Shown: piece by piece, positions 30,110 to 37,931 of the stretch
Layout: every line of letters begins with the position of its first letter
Numbering within the stretch: the stretch's first letter is position 1
Assembly (NCBI RefSeq): GCF_036017065.1
Contig: NZ_JAYXHR010000003.1
Span: forward strand, 62,001 to 126,000
Direction: 5' to 3'
Origin: Uliginosibacterium sp036017065
Lineage (GTDB): Bacteria > Pseudomonadota > Gammaproteobacteria > Burkholderiales > Rhodocyclaceae
DNA length: 64,000 nucleotides
Translations under genes and position numbers: made by a program
The notes under the pieces: generated by a model
The model's input: only the letters and a program-made list of their open reading frames with translations
Databases searched by the model: none
Told to the model about the DNA's origin: nothing

Positions 30110-31123
30110 CTATTCTTCAAGCAACGCCTGCTTCAGGCTCGCCGGAATCTCCGTGAGAATCAGTCGGTCATTCTGACGGTCATACATCACCGCTCCTGAT
30201 CTCAGGCTGCTGCGGTCGAACTCCAGCTTCCACTGCGGGCTGGCGGCGCGGAAGCGCACCAGGGGGCGGATGGCGCGGCGGTCGGGGACGAAGCCGGTGG
30301 CGAGCTGCATGTCTTCGCGGTCCAGGCTGCGCTGCAGGCGTTCCGGTTCGTCCGGCCAGACCCGGCGCACCATGTCGTCGAGCGCCAGCGGCATGCCGGC
30401 TTCGCCGAGTTCGTCCAGGCACAGGTGGGCGCGCTCCATCATCTGGTCGCGGGCCTCGCCTTCCAGCTTGTGGGCGTCTGCGAACTGGTTCAGCCCCTGT
30501 ACCAGCTTCTGCGTTTCCTTCAGTGCGATGACGACATCGTTGCAGCCGAGGAACAGCTTGAAGTACTGCGCTACTTCGGCGCGGCCCTTCAGGAAGCTGA
30601 TGTAGCGCTCGGCGCCGTTCTGCCATGAAGTGAGGTCGATGCGACCGGCGACGCGCAGCTTCTCCAGGTCCAGGTGCAGGCTGTCGGTGATCTCCAGCCC
30701 GTTGGCGATGGCGGTGCCGGTGGTCTCGCTGACGATGGCGACGAACAGGCAATCGGAGCCGCGGTCCTGTACGTGTGCGATCAGCACGTAGCCGCCAGTG
30801 GCCAGCGATTCGGCGGCGGCGCGTTTGCGCAACTCCTCCATCATGCGGCAGCCGAGCTCGGCGAAACCCAGGCTGCGTTCCACCAGGTACTGATGCAGCC
30901 AGACCGGGAGCGGGAAATCCGCTTCGTCGCTCTCGAACTTGCCGTAGCCCTTGCCCAGGCGGTTCCCGTAGGACAGGCAGAGGGTTTCCACCAGTCGCTG
31001 GGCGGCCGGCGTGATGGCACAGGGTGCTTCGCGCAGCGTGATGCCGGCTTCGCCGTGGGCCTCCTTGTCGAGCCTGTGGATGACGAGGGCGGTGATGCGG
31101 TTGGGCGTTTCGGGGCTGTTCAT
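30110..31123 (-). CDS. Nucleoid-associated protein of the YejK/NdpA family
   Basis: Cytoplasmic nucleoid-associated protein of the 37-kDa NdpA/YejK family, whose E. coli member binds nucleoid DNA and topoisomerase IV. Full-length (337 residues) with the family's N-terminal VIHRLDKEAHGEAGITLRE. The central block YVLIAHVQDRGSDCLFVAIV leads into LDLEKLRVAGRIDLTSWQNG, RYISFLKGRAEVAQYFKLFLGCND and the C-terminal LEFDRSSLRSGAVMYDR. Start chosen at ATG 31123. No operon partner is close: 151 bases separate it from the upstream LapA-like gene in the same direction. Confidence 0.88.
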   Translation of the reverse strand: MNSPETPNRITALVIHRLDKEAHGEAGITLREAPCAITPAAQRLVETLCLSYGNRLGKGYGKFESDEADFPLPVWLHQYLVERSLGFAELGCRMMEELRKRAAAESLATGGYVLIAHVQDRGSDCLFVAIVSETTGTAIANGLEITDSLHLDLEKLRVAGRIDLTSWQNGAERYISFLKGRAEVAQYFKLFLGCNDVVIALKETQKLVQGLNQFADAHKLEGEARDQMMERAHLCLDELGEAGMPLALDDMVRRVWPDEPERLQRSLDREDMQLATGFVPDRRAIRPLVRFRAASPQWKLEFDRSSLRSGAVMYDRQNDRLILTEIPASLKQALLEE

Positions 31124-31274
31124 GGACGCACGGCAGATGGGGCAGCGAGGCAGGCGCGGATTCTCGCATGCGACGGGCGGCCGGGGAGGCAGGATGGATC
31201 AAGCCATGCAGGGCGGCCCTGCATGGTGTGCGGGGTATCGCGGGAGTTGCGCGCTTACAGCTCGCGTGATGCCG

Positions 31275-31742
31275 TCAGGCGCGGCCTTCCGGAATCCCGC
31301 GCAGGCCGGCGCGCTCCAGCCGGTCTTCGAGTTCGCCGAGGTGCGCGGCCACGACATTGCCGGTTTCCTCCACCGCAGCGCGCACTGCGGCTTCGTGCCG
31401 CGCCTGCCGCTCGATGTTTGCCAGGGTGGCGGCTTCCAGGTACTGGCGCAGCTCGGTGAAGCGCGAGGCCTCGGCGCTGTTGGCGAGCGTGCGCTGGGCT
31501 TCGAGTTCCTTGGTATGACGGCGTGATTCGACCAGGAGGGTGGTTTGCAGATGGGTGATGACGCCCATGAACAGCGCACTGAGCACTGTCAGGATGCCGA
31601 GCAGTACAAGCCCCAGCGGGGCCTGGACGACCACGACGCCGAGATTGAGCGGCCCCGGCGCGGAGATGGCGCCCCAGTTGAGGAAGATGAACACCAGACT
31701 GCACAGCACTGCAACCAACAGGACCAGGGTGCGGATCTGCAT
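31275..31742 (-). CDS. LapA/DUF1049-like membrane protein with coiled coil
   Basis: Small inner-membrane protein (155 residues). It has two hydrophobic segments (IRTLVLLVAVLCSLVFIFLN and APLGLVLLGILTVLSALFMG) separated by a short loop, then a cytosolic coiled-coil rich in Glu/Ala/Arg (RRHTKELEAQRTLANSAE...). The N-terminal half resembles the LapA/DUF1049 family implicated in lipopolysaccharide assembly, but the tail is longer and no LapB gene is adjacent, so the role is unclear. A strong AAGGAGG lies before the ATG at 31742. Confidence 0.65.
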   Translation of the reverse strand: MQIRTLVLLVAVLCSLVFIFLNWGAISAPGPLNLGVVVVQAPLGLVLLGILTVLSALFMGVITHLQTTLLVESRRHTKELEAQRTLANSAEASRFTELRQYLEAATLANIERQARHEAAVRAAVEETGNVVAAHLGELEDRLERAGLRGIPEGRA

Positions 31743-31921
31743 GATTCCTCCTTGTTATGGCGACGTGTCGTGGCGAAGAACTGCCTCGCGGTTTCTCATT
31801 ATGGGTGACGCGCGGTGAATCACTCAGGGTGAATCATGCCGCTGTGCCTGATGCGGACATGGTCCGCATCGGTCTGACCGTCGTTCGACCACGACGTTCA
31901 GCGGCCTCGCCAGCGAGTGAC

Positions 31922-31952
31922 AAAAGAAAACGGGGCGCCGGAGCGCCCCGTT
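31922..31952 (-). terminator. metK terminator
   Basis: Stem AACGGGGCGC (31952-31943 on the minus strand) with its complement at 31938-31929, a 4-nt loop, followed by a T-rich tail TTTTCTTTTG. It lies 25 bases after the metK stop. Confidence 0.88.
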
Positions 31953-31976
31953 CTTCAACTGCCGGTGAGCAGGTGC

Positions 31977-33140
31977 TTACAGGCCGGCATCCGCACGCAA
32001 CGCAGCTGCCTTGTCCGTACTCTCCCACGTGAATTCCGGCTCGTCGCGGCCGAAGTGGCCGTAGGCGGCGGTCTTGGTGTAGATGGGGCGCAGCAGGTTG
32101 AGCGACTGGATGATGCCCTTCGGACGCAGGTCGAAGTGCTGCTCGATGAGCGCCACGATCTTGTCGTCGCTGACCTTGCCGGTGCCGAAGGTGTTGACGT
32201 TCAGCGAGACCGGGCGGGCCACGCCGATGGCATAGGCGACCTGCACTTCGATGCGCTCGGCCAGGCCGGCAGCGACGATGTTTTTCGCCACGTAGCGGCC
32301 GGCGTAGGCGGCGGAACGGTCGACCTTGGACGGGTCCTTGCCGGAGAAGGCGCCGCCACCGTGACGGCCCATGCCGCCGTAGGTGTCGACGATGATCTTG
32401 CGGCCGGTCAGGCCGCAGTCACCGTGCGGGCCGCCGACGACGAAGCGGCCGGTCGGGTTGATCAGGTACTTCACCTTGTCGCCGAGCAATTCCTTCGGCA
32501 GCACTGGCTTGATGATCTCCTCGATGACGGCTTCCGACAGCTGGGCGTGCGACACGTCCGGGCTGTGCTGGGTGGACACCACCACGGTGTCGATGCCGAC
32601 CGGCTTGCCGTCGACGTACTTCACCGTCAGCTGGCTCTTGGCGTCCGGGCGCAGCCAGGGCAGGCGGCCGTCCTTACGTACTTCCGCCTGGCGCTGCATG
32701 ATGCGGTGCGCGTAGTAGATCGGCAGCGGCATCAGGCTGGGGGTTTCATTGCAGGCGTAGCCGAACATCAGGCCCTGGTCGCCGGCGCCCTGTTCCAGGT
32801 CCAGGCCTTCGCCCTCGTTCACGCCTTGCGCGATGTCCTGCGACTGGCGGTTGATGGCGGTCAGGATCGCGCAGCTCTTGTAGTCGAAGCCGATGTCCGA
32901 GCTGTCGTAGCCGATGCGGCGCACGGTGTCCTGCGCGATCTCGCGGTAGTTGATGTGGCCGCTGGTGGTGATTTCGCCCGAGATCACCACCAGGCCGGTG
33001 GAGACCAGCGTCTCGCAGGCCACGCGGCCGCGCGGGTCGACGGCCAGGATGGCGTCGAGGATGGAATCGGAAATCTGGTCGGCGACCTTGTCCGGATGGC
33101 CTTCCGAGACCGACTCGGAAGAGAAGAGGTATTCGGCCAT
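31977..33140 (-). CDS. metK: S-adenosylmethionine synthetase
   Basis: Makes SAM from methionine and ATP in the cytoplasm. Complete, 387 residues, from MAEYLFSSESVSEGHPDKVA with the methionine/ATP-binding GHPDK. The sequence continues with AYACNETPSLMPLPI, the FVVGGPHGDCGLTGRK loop, YGGMGRHGGGAFSGKDPSKV and PEFTWESTDKAAALR at the C-terminus. I chose the ATG at 33140; the open frame extends far upstream but that part is the leader RNA. Its leader contains an intrinsic terminator ending about 20 bases before the start codon, so expression is probably controlled by attenuation. Product and function tie it to the ahcY-tlyA-metF operon elsewhere in the window. Confidence 0.98.
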   Translation of the reverse strand: MAEYLFSSESVSEGHPDKVADQISDSILDAILAVDPRGRVACETLVSTGLVVISGEITTSGHINYREIAQDTVRRIGYDSSDIGFDYKSCAILTAINRQSQDIAQGVNEGEGLDLEQGAGDQGLMFGYACNETPSLMPLPIYYAHRIMQRQAEVRKDGRLPWLRPDAKSQLTVKYVDGKPVGIDTVVVSTQHSPDVSHAQLSEAVIEEIIKPVLPKELLGDKVKYLINPTGRFVVGGPHGDCGLTGRKIIVDTYGGMGRHGGGAFSGKDPSKVDRSAAYAGRYVAKNIVAAGLAERIEVQVAYAIGVARPVSLNVNTFGTGKVSDDKIVALIEQHFDLRPKGIIQSLNLLRPIYTKTAAYGHFGRDEPEFTWESTDKAAALRADAGL

Positions 33141-33154
33141 TGAGCCTGCTCCCA

Positions 33155-33200
33155 AAACAAAAAACCCCGGTTGGTGGCGCGAGGCCGACTCCGGGGTTTT
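33155..33200 (-). terminator. Attenuator-type terminator in the metK leader
   Basis: On the minus strand AAAACCCCGG (33200-33191) pairs perfectly with CCGGGGTTTT (33170-33161) around a 20-nt loop and is followed by TTGTTTTGGG. It lies between the metK promoter and the metK start codon (33140) on the metK transcript, so it can only act as a regulated stop for metK or, in reverse, for nothing obvious. Confidence 0.8.
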
Positions 33201-33204
33201 GCGA

Positions 33205-33300
33205 GCGGGCGACGCTTTAGCAGTATTTTTGCGGCCCTGGGGGATGACGAAATCCCGGAACCGACGTCGCCCTGCAAGTTGTCTGTTTAACTCGGCGACG
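33205..33300 (-). promoter_or_regulatory. Candidate SAM-responsive leader element of metK (SAM-II-like?)
   Basis: The minus strand shows a 7-bp stem CGTCGCC (33300-33294) with GGCGACG (33271-33265) enclosing 22 nt that end in CTTGCAG. A small hairpin follows, then AAAAATACTGCTAAAGC (33230-33214). TTGCAG beside the first stem and GCTAAA downstream are hallmarks of SAM-II, but I cannot form its standard pseudoknot; instead CTTGCAG can pair with CTGCTAAAG around a two-base bulge. GGGCGAC (33272-33266) could also pair with a later GTCGCCC (33213-33207), offering a switch. Family assignment is tentative; the regulated leader itself is likely. Confidence 0.5.
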
Positions 33301-33305
33301 CGAGA

Positions 33306-33333
33306 ATTATACCCGTTGTCCGCATACTGAAAA
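33306..33333 (-). promoter_or_regulatory. metK promoter
   Basis: TTTTCA (33333-33328) and a perfect TATAAT (33311-33306) with a 16-base spacer on the minus strand. The start site would fall near 33299, giving a leader of about 160 nt. Confidence 0.75.
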
Positions 33334-33403
33334 CCCGCGGCGACGGAATCCACCCTTCCGGGCCTGCCCGGCCACGCCCCTGTTGCACACTGCGCGCCAA
33401 TCC

Positions 33404-34282
33404 ATGTCATCGCTGATCCCTGCCGTCTTTGCCGTGCTGCGTTGCCTTCCCTTGCGTCTGCTCCACCTGCTGGGGGCAGGGGTGGGCTGGCTGGCATGGT
33501 GGCTGTCGCCCGGCCTGCGCAAGCGGACGCTGGAGAATCTGGCACTCGCCTTTCCCCAGGGCGTTCCGTCGGGCCTGGCGCGGCGGGCGACCGTGGATGC
33601 GGGCCGTGCGCTGCTGGAGCTGCCATGGTTGTGGTCGCGGCCGATCGAGGACGTGGCGGCCCGCGTGACCGAGCAGGAGGGGTACGAGCGGGTCGAGGCG
33701 GTGCGCGCCGAGGGTCGTGCCATCCTGTTGCTGACGCCGCACCTGGGGTGCTTCGAGGCGGCCGCCCAGCACTACGGCACGCGCTATCCGATCACCGTGC
33801 TGTACCGCCGCCCGAAGCTGGACGTTCTGGCGCCGATCATGGAGTCGGGCCGGCTGCGCGGCCTCATGAAGGCGGCGCCGGCCGATGCAAGCGGGGTCCG
33901 CCAGATGCTGAAGGCATTGAAGCGGGGCGAGGCGGTGGGCATGCTGCCGGACCAGGTGCCGCAGTTCGGCGAGGGGGTGTGGGCACCGTTCTTCGGCCGC
34001 CCGGCCTACAGCATGACGCTGGCTGCGCGCATGGCCGAAGTGAAGGATGTTCACGTCTTCATGGCGTATGCTGCGCGCCTGCCGGGTGCCCGCTACCGGC
34101 TGGTCATCCGCGATCTGGGCCGGCCGCTGTCCGGCACACCCGAGCAGCGGGTGGCGCAGATCAATGCCGAGCTGGAGGCCCTGATCCGCGAGTGTCCGGA
34201 CCAGTACCTGTGGAGCTACAACCGCTACAAGCGCCCGGCGGGTGTGCCGCCACCCGGGGCCGTAGTTTCTGCCGATGCCTGA
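33404..34282 (+). CDS. LpxL/HtrB-type lipid A acyltransferase (first copy)
   Basis: Inner-membrane acyltransferase of the LpxL/LpxM family adding secondary acyl chains to lipid A. 292 residues. The N-terminal anchor segment is IPAVFAVLRCLPLRLLHLLG. Catalytic HX4E motif is PHLGCFE, preceded by AILLLT. Substrate-binding blocks YRRPKLDVL, LMKAAPADASGVRQMLKAL, GMLPDQVPQFGEGVWAPFFG and the C-terminal PDQYLWSYNRYKRP are typical. I use ATG 33404 (MSSLIPAVFA). It is divergent from metK and is followed 42 bases later by a second member of the family. Which acyl chain or position it handles cannot be read from sequence. Confidence 0.92.
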   Translation: MSSLIPAVFAVLRCLPLRLLHLLGAGVGWLAWWLSPGLRKRTLENLALAFPQGVPSGLARRATVDAGRALLELPWLWSRPIEDVAARVTEQEGYERVEAVRAEGRAILLLTPHLGCFEAAAQHYGTRYPITVLYRRPKLDVLAPIMESGRLRGLMKAAPADASGVRQMLKALKRGEAVGMLPDQVPQFGEGVWAPFFGRPAYSMTLAARMAEVKDVHVFMAYAARLPGARYRLVIRDLGRPLSGTPEQRVAQINAELEALIRECPDQYLWSYNRYKRPAGVPPPGAVVSADA

Positions 34283-34324
34283 AGCCGCCTTTCTCCACGC
34301 GCCCACCTTCTTCCTCCTTCCCCG

Positions 34325-35209
34325 ATGAGCGAATTCTTCATCCGCCTGGTCCTGGGCTTCATCTGGCTGCTGCACTGGCTGCCGCTTTCCGTCCAGGCCT
34401 GGATCGGCAATGCCCTGGGCTCGTTGCTGTACTACCTGGTGGTGCCGCGCAGGCGGGTGGTCCTGACCAATCTGCGCCTGTGCTTTCCCGAGCTGGACGA
34501 ACGCGAGCGCAAGGCGCTGGCGCGCCGGCATATCCGCCTGGTGACGCGCTCCTACCTGGAGCGTGGCGTGCTGTGGTGGGCTTCCGAGGAGCGTCTGCGC
34601 GGCCTGATCCGGCGCGAGGGCTTTGAGCACATGCGTGATGCACTCGCGGAAGGGCATCCGGTCATCCTGCTGGTGCCGCACTTCATCGGCCTGGATGCAG
34701 GCGGCATGGGGGTCGCCGTGGAGTTCGAGGCCTGCAGCATGTATTCGCACCAGCGCAGCAAGGTGCTGGACAAGATGTTGCTGCGCGGCCGCTCGCGCTT
34801 CAACGGCGCCTTGCTGCTGTCGCGCCAGGAAGGGCTGCGCGGCGCGGTCAAGGCCATGAAGAAAGGCAAGCCGTTCTTCTACCTGCCGGACCTCGATTTC
34901 GGCCCCAGCGACGCGGTGTTCGTGCCTTTCTTCGGGGTGCAGGCCGCCACCATCACGGGCCTGTCGCGCCTGGCGCGACTGGCCAGGGCCAAGGTCATCC
35001 CGGTGGTCAACGAGATCCTGCCCGGCGGTGAGGGCTACGTGGTGCGCATGGAGCCACCCTGGGAGGACTTCCCGACCGACGACGTCGAGGCCGACACCCG
35101 CCGCATGAACGCCTGGCTGGAGAGCCGCGTGCGGACCATGCCGGAGCAGTACTACTGGGTGCATCGCCGCTTCAAGACGCGGCCGCCCGGCGAGCCGGGT
35201 CTCTACTGA
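34325..35209 (+). CDS. LpxL/HtrB-type lipid A acyltransferase (second copy)
   Basis: Paralogue of the preceding gene (294 residues), from MSEFFIRLVLGFIWLLHWLP. Here the catalytic motif is HX4D (PHFIGLD) rather than HX4E. Other conserved parts are FPELDERERKALARRH, RGLIRREGFEHM, SHQRSKVLDKML-like YSHQRSKVLDKMLLRGRSR, FFYLPDLDFGPSDAVFVPFF and YYWVHRRFKTRPPGE. Two consecutive paralogues suggest that one enzyme adds each of the two secondary acyl chains, as LpxL and LpxM do in enterics. This is inference from family practice. Confidence 0.92.
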   Translation: MSEFFIRLVLGFIWLLHWLPLSVQAWIGNALGSLLYYLVVPRRRVVLTNLRLCFPELDERERKALARRHIRLVTRSYLERGVLWWASEERLRGLIRREGFEHMRDALAEGHPVILLVPHFIGLDAGGMGVAVEFEACSMYSHQRSKVLDKMLLRGRSRFNGALLLSRQEGLRGAVKAMKKGKPFFYLPDLDFGPSDAVFVPFFGVQAATITGLSRLARLARAKVIPVVNEILPGGEGYVVRMEPPWEDFPTDDVEADTRRMNAWLESRVRTMPEQYYWVHRRFKTRPPGEPGLY

Positions 35210-35368
35210 GCGCTCCGTCCTTCCCCGCCGCCCGTAAGGCGCCCCCTGCGTACCGGTGCGTGCCAAAGAGGGCTTCGTCCTCTACGATGCAGGAAATGCC
35301 GGCAGGCAGGTGTGGATCGCTGCGGACGGCGCGATGGCGTGCAACTGCTTACGGACCGAGAGGCTGGC

Positions 35369-36328
35369 GTGACGCGGATCTTCATCTCCTATCGACGTGA
35401 CGACACCGGCGGCTATGCCGGTCGCCTCGAGGACGCACTCGAAGGGGCGCTTGGCCGCGATGCGGTGTTCCGCGACGTGCAGGACATCGCTCCCGGCGAC
35501 GATTTCGTCGCGGCGATCCGCCAGCGCCTCAAGGGCGCGGACACGGTGCTGGTGCTCATCGGCCCGCGCTGGGCCGGCCGGCTGGCGGATGGACGACGGC
35601 GCATCGACGACGCGGGCGACTTCGTGCGCATGGAGGCGGTGGCCGCGCTCGGCGCACCGCTGCGTGTCATCCCCGTGCTGCTGGCCGGCGCGACGATGCC
35701 CTCCGAATCCGATCTGCCGGAACCCCTCAAGCCGCTGGCCCGTCGCAATGCCTTCGTGCTCAGCGACGCGGGCTGGCACGACGATTTCGTGCGCCTGCTT
35801 GCCAGCCTGAGCCCGCCGCGGCGGCGCGGGGTCGTGACCCTGCTGGCAGCGGTCGTCGCGCTGGCCGTTGCCGGCGGTGCGGCGTGGTGGTGGAGCCGGC
35901 CGGCCGCACCGACCCTTGCAGAGCGTGTCCTGGGCACCTGGCAGGGCAATGTGCGCTACGCCTGGGGCGACCGCTACGACGAGCGCTTCGAGTTCAAACG
36001 CCACGCTGGCGAGCTGACCGGCACCGCCAGCTTCCTGCGCTATCCGCGCGCCATCGAGGCGCTGCGTATCGAGGGCGACAATCTGCATTTCGAAACCCAT
36101 TCTCTGGAGCGGGTCGGCGAATCGGAAAAGACGCTGACCCACCGCTATTCGGCGGAGTGGGTGCAGGCAGGGGAGATTCAGGATGGGCAGGGCCCCCAGG
36201 ATCGACGCGGCGAGCGCCTGCGCATGCGGCTGGTCACGACCGGTGGCCACAGCAGCAATCCGCCGATCGAGTTCGAGGCCCGCCGCGTGACGGAACCGGC
36301 GGCCGGAGCGGATCGCGCCAGCCCCTGA
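35369..36328 (+). CDS. TIR-domain single-pass membrane protein
   Basis: About 319 residues if the GTG at 35369 is the start; a GTG at 35312 would add 19 residues without family support. Residues 1-140 form a bacterial TIR domain: TRIFISYRRDDTGGYAGRL, VFRDVQDIAPGDDF, DTVLVLIGPRW, and a Glu at about position 89 (DFVRMEAVAALG) where NAD-cleaving TIR domains have their catalytic Glu. An Arg-rich stop (PPRRRG) and one membrane helix (about 155-176) follow. The remainder is a C-terminal domain of about 140 residues (LGTWQGNVRYAWGDRYDERF). Such N-terminal TIR proteins occur in signalling and anti-phage settings; here the neighbours are core genes, so the role is open. Confidence 0.8.
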   Translation: MTRIFISYRRDDTGGYAGRLEDALEGALGRDAVFRDVQDIAPGDDFVAAIRQRLKGADTVLVLIGPRWAGRLADGRRRIDDAGDFVRMEAVAALGAPLRVIPVLLAGATMPSESDLPEPLKPLARRNAFVLSDAGWHDDFVRLLASLSPPRRRGVVTLLAAVVALAVAGGAAWWWSRPAAPTLAERVLGTWQGNVRYAWGDRYDERFEFKRHAGELTGTASFLRYPRAIEALRIEGDNLHFETHSLERVGESEKTLTHRYSAEWVQAGEIQDGQGPQDRRGERLRMRLVTTGGHSSNPPIEFEARRVTEPAAGADRASP

Positions 36329-36348
36329 ATGGGGCGATAATGGCGGCC

Positions 36349-37179
36349 ATGAAGCTGCAATTCACCAAGATGCAGGGCCTGGGCAACGACTTCGTCGTCA
36401 TCGACGCCGTGCGCCAGCCCATCGCCATGACCCCGCAACTCGCCGCGCGCCTGGGTGACCGCCGTTTCGGCGTCGGCGCCGACCAGATCCTCATCGTCGA
36501 GAAGTCCGAGACGGCGGGCGTGGACTTCCGCTACCGCATCTTCAACAACGACGGCAGCGAGGTGGAGCAGTGCGGCAACGGCGCGCGCTGTTTCGTGCGC
36601 TACGTGATCGATCACGGCCTCACCGACAAGACCGAGATCCGCGTCGAAACGAAGTCCGGCCTCATCACGCCGCGCGTGGTGGAAGGCGGCCTGGTGACGG
36701 TGGACATGGGCGTGCCGGTGTTCGAGCCGGCGCGCATTCCTTTCCAGTCGAATACGGATGCCGTCGAGCAACCGCTGCAGGTCGGTGCCGACACGGTCAG
36801 CATCACCGCGGTGTCGATGGGCAATCCGCACGCCGTGCAGGTGGTTGCCGACGTCGATACCGCCGCCGTCGAGACGCAAGGCCCCGTCATCGAATCGCAT
36901 CCGCGCTTTCCTGCACGCGTCAATGCCGGCTTCATGCAGGTTGTCGATGCGCACACCATCCGCCTGCGCGTGTATGAACGTGGCGCCGGCGAGACGCTGG
37001 CCTGCGGTACCGGTGCCTGCGCCGCCGTGGTGGCCGGCATCCGCCGTAGCCTGCTGCAGAGCCCGGTGCGGGTGCAGACGCGTGGGGGCGACCTGTCCAT
37101 CGCCTGGGACGGCGTGGGCGCACCGGTGATGATGACCGGCCCGGCCGTGAGCGTCTTCGAAGGCGAGATTGACCTATGA
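36349..37179 (+). CDS. dapF: Diaminopimelate epimerase
   Basis: PLP-independent racemase converting LL- to meso-diaminopimelate for lysine and peptidoglycan synthesis. The start MKLQFTKMQGLGNDFVVIDA matches the family; an ATG at 36340 adds three residues. The catalytic Cys pair is present in EVEQCGNGARCF and ETLACGTGACAAV. Also seen: GVGADQILIVEKS, SMGNPHAVQVV, FPARVNAGFMQVV and the C-terminal MTGPAVSVFEGEIDL. 276 residues, normal length. It begins 20 bases after the TIR gene, and could use its own weak promoter there (GATAAT). Confidence 0.97.
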   Translation: MKLQFTKMQGLGNDFVVIDAVRQPIAMTPQLAARLGDRRFGVGADQILIVEKSETAGVDFRYRIFNNDGSEVEQCGNGARCFVRYVIDHGLTDKTEIRVETKSGLITPRVVEGGLVTVDMGVPVFEPARIPFQSNTDAVEQPLQVGADTVSITAVSMGNPHAVQVVADVDTAAVETQGPVIESHPRFPARVNAGFMQVVDAHTIRLRVYERGAGETLACGTGACAAVVAGIRRSLLQSPVRVQTRGGDLSIAWDGVGAPVMMTGPAVSVFEGEIDL

Positions 37180-37263
37180 GGTGAAACGTCAAGCGTGAAA
37201 GGTGAAACGCGGATGCGCGCCCTTCACGGACCACGTTTCACTTTTCACCTTTCACATTTCACG
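37180..37263. repeat. Inverted GTGAAA-rich repeat after dapF
   Basis: Direct repeats of GTGAAA(C/G) on the left (37182-37210) face the complementary series CGTTTCACTTTTCACC and CTTTCACATTTCACG on the right (37232-37263). The two halves can fold into an imperfect hairpin of about 15 bp. It lies between dapF and the DUF484 gene and may serve as a terminator-like or REP-like spacer. Confidence 0.6.
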
Positions 37264-37273
37264 GATCCCCCGA

Positions 37274-37924
37274 ATGAACGCACAAGACGTCGTCGACTTC
37301 CTCAGCAGCCATCCCGAATTCTTTGCCGAGCACCCGGACCTGCTGGCGCAGATCTCGGTGCCGCATCCGACTGCCGGGGGCACCATCTCGCTGACCGAGC
37401 GCCAGGTGCATACGCTGCGCGAGAAACTCACCGCCGTGCAGACCAAGCTCGGCGAGCTGGTGGGCTTCGGCGAGGAGAACGACGTCATTGCCGAGAAGGT
37501 GCATCGCCTCACTCTGGCGCTGCTGCAGTCCGAGAGTTTCGAGACGGTGACCGGCTCGCTCTACAGCCACCTGCTGGAAGACTTTGCCGTGCCGCACGTG
37601 GCGCTGCGCATCTGGAACAGCATCCTCAAGCGACCCAGCGAGGAGTTCATCGAGGTCACCGAGGACTTCCGCTTCTTCGCCGCCGACCTGCACCACCCGT
37701 ACTGCGGCCTGGCCAACCAGCCGGAAGTGCTGGCCTGGTTCGGCGAGGCGTCGAAGCACATCCAGTCGCTGTCGCTGGTGCCGCTGCGACGCGATGCACA
37801 GGTCTTCGGCATGCTCGCGCTGGGCAGTGAAGACCCGCAGCGCTTCTTCCCGGAGATGGGTACGCTGTATGTCGAACGCATCGGCGAGCTGGTCGGTGCC
37901 TCGCTGCTGAAGCACATCGGCTGA
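37274..37924 (+). CDS. DUF484 family protein (GAF-like)
   Basis: Cytoplasmic protein of the DUF484 family, widely found between dapF and xerC in proteobacteria and of unknown function. MNAQDVVDFLSSHPEFFAEH starts a helical N-terminus, and LTERQVHTLREKLTAVQTKL is a likely coiled coil. A GAF-like domain follows (SFETVTGSLYSHLLEDFAVPHVALRI cut across its middle, HIQSLSLVPLRRD, VFGMLALGSEDPQRFFPEMG). 216 residues. Longer frames begin upstream within the repeat, so I place the start at 37274. Confidence 0.88.
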   Translation: MNAQDVVDFLSSHPEFFAEHPDLLAQISVPHPTAGGTISLTERQVHTLREKLTAVQTKLGELVGFGEENDVIAEKVHRLTLALLQSESFETVTGSLYSHLLEDFAVPHVALRIWNSILKRPSEEFIEVTEDFRFFAADLHHPYCGLANQPEVLAWFGEASKHIQSLSLVPLRRDAQVFGMLALGSEDPQRFFPEMGTLYVERIGELVGASLLKHIG

Positions 37925-37931
37925 GGCAGCC

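Noticed and set aside
33205..33300. Firm call of a SAM-II riboswitch in the metK leader.
   Set aside because: The characteristic loop/3'-strand pseudoknot could not be built; kept only as a candidate.
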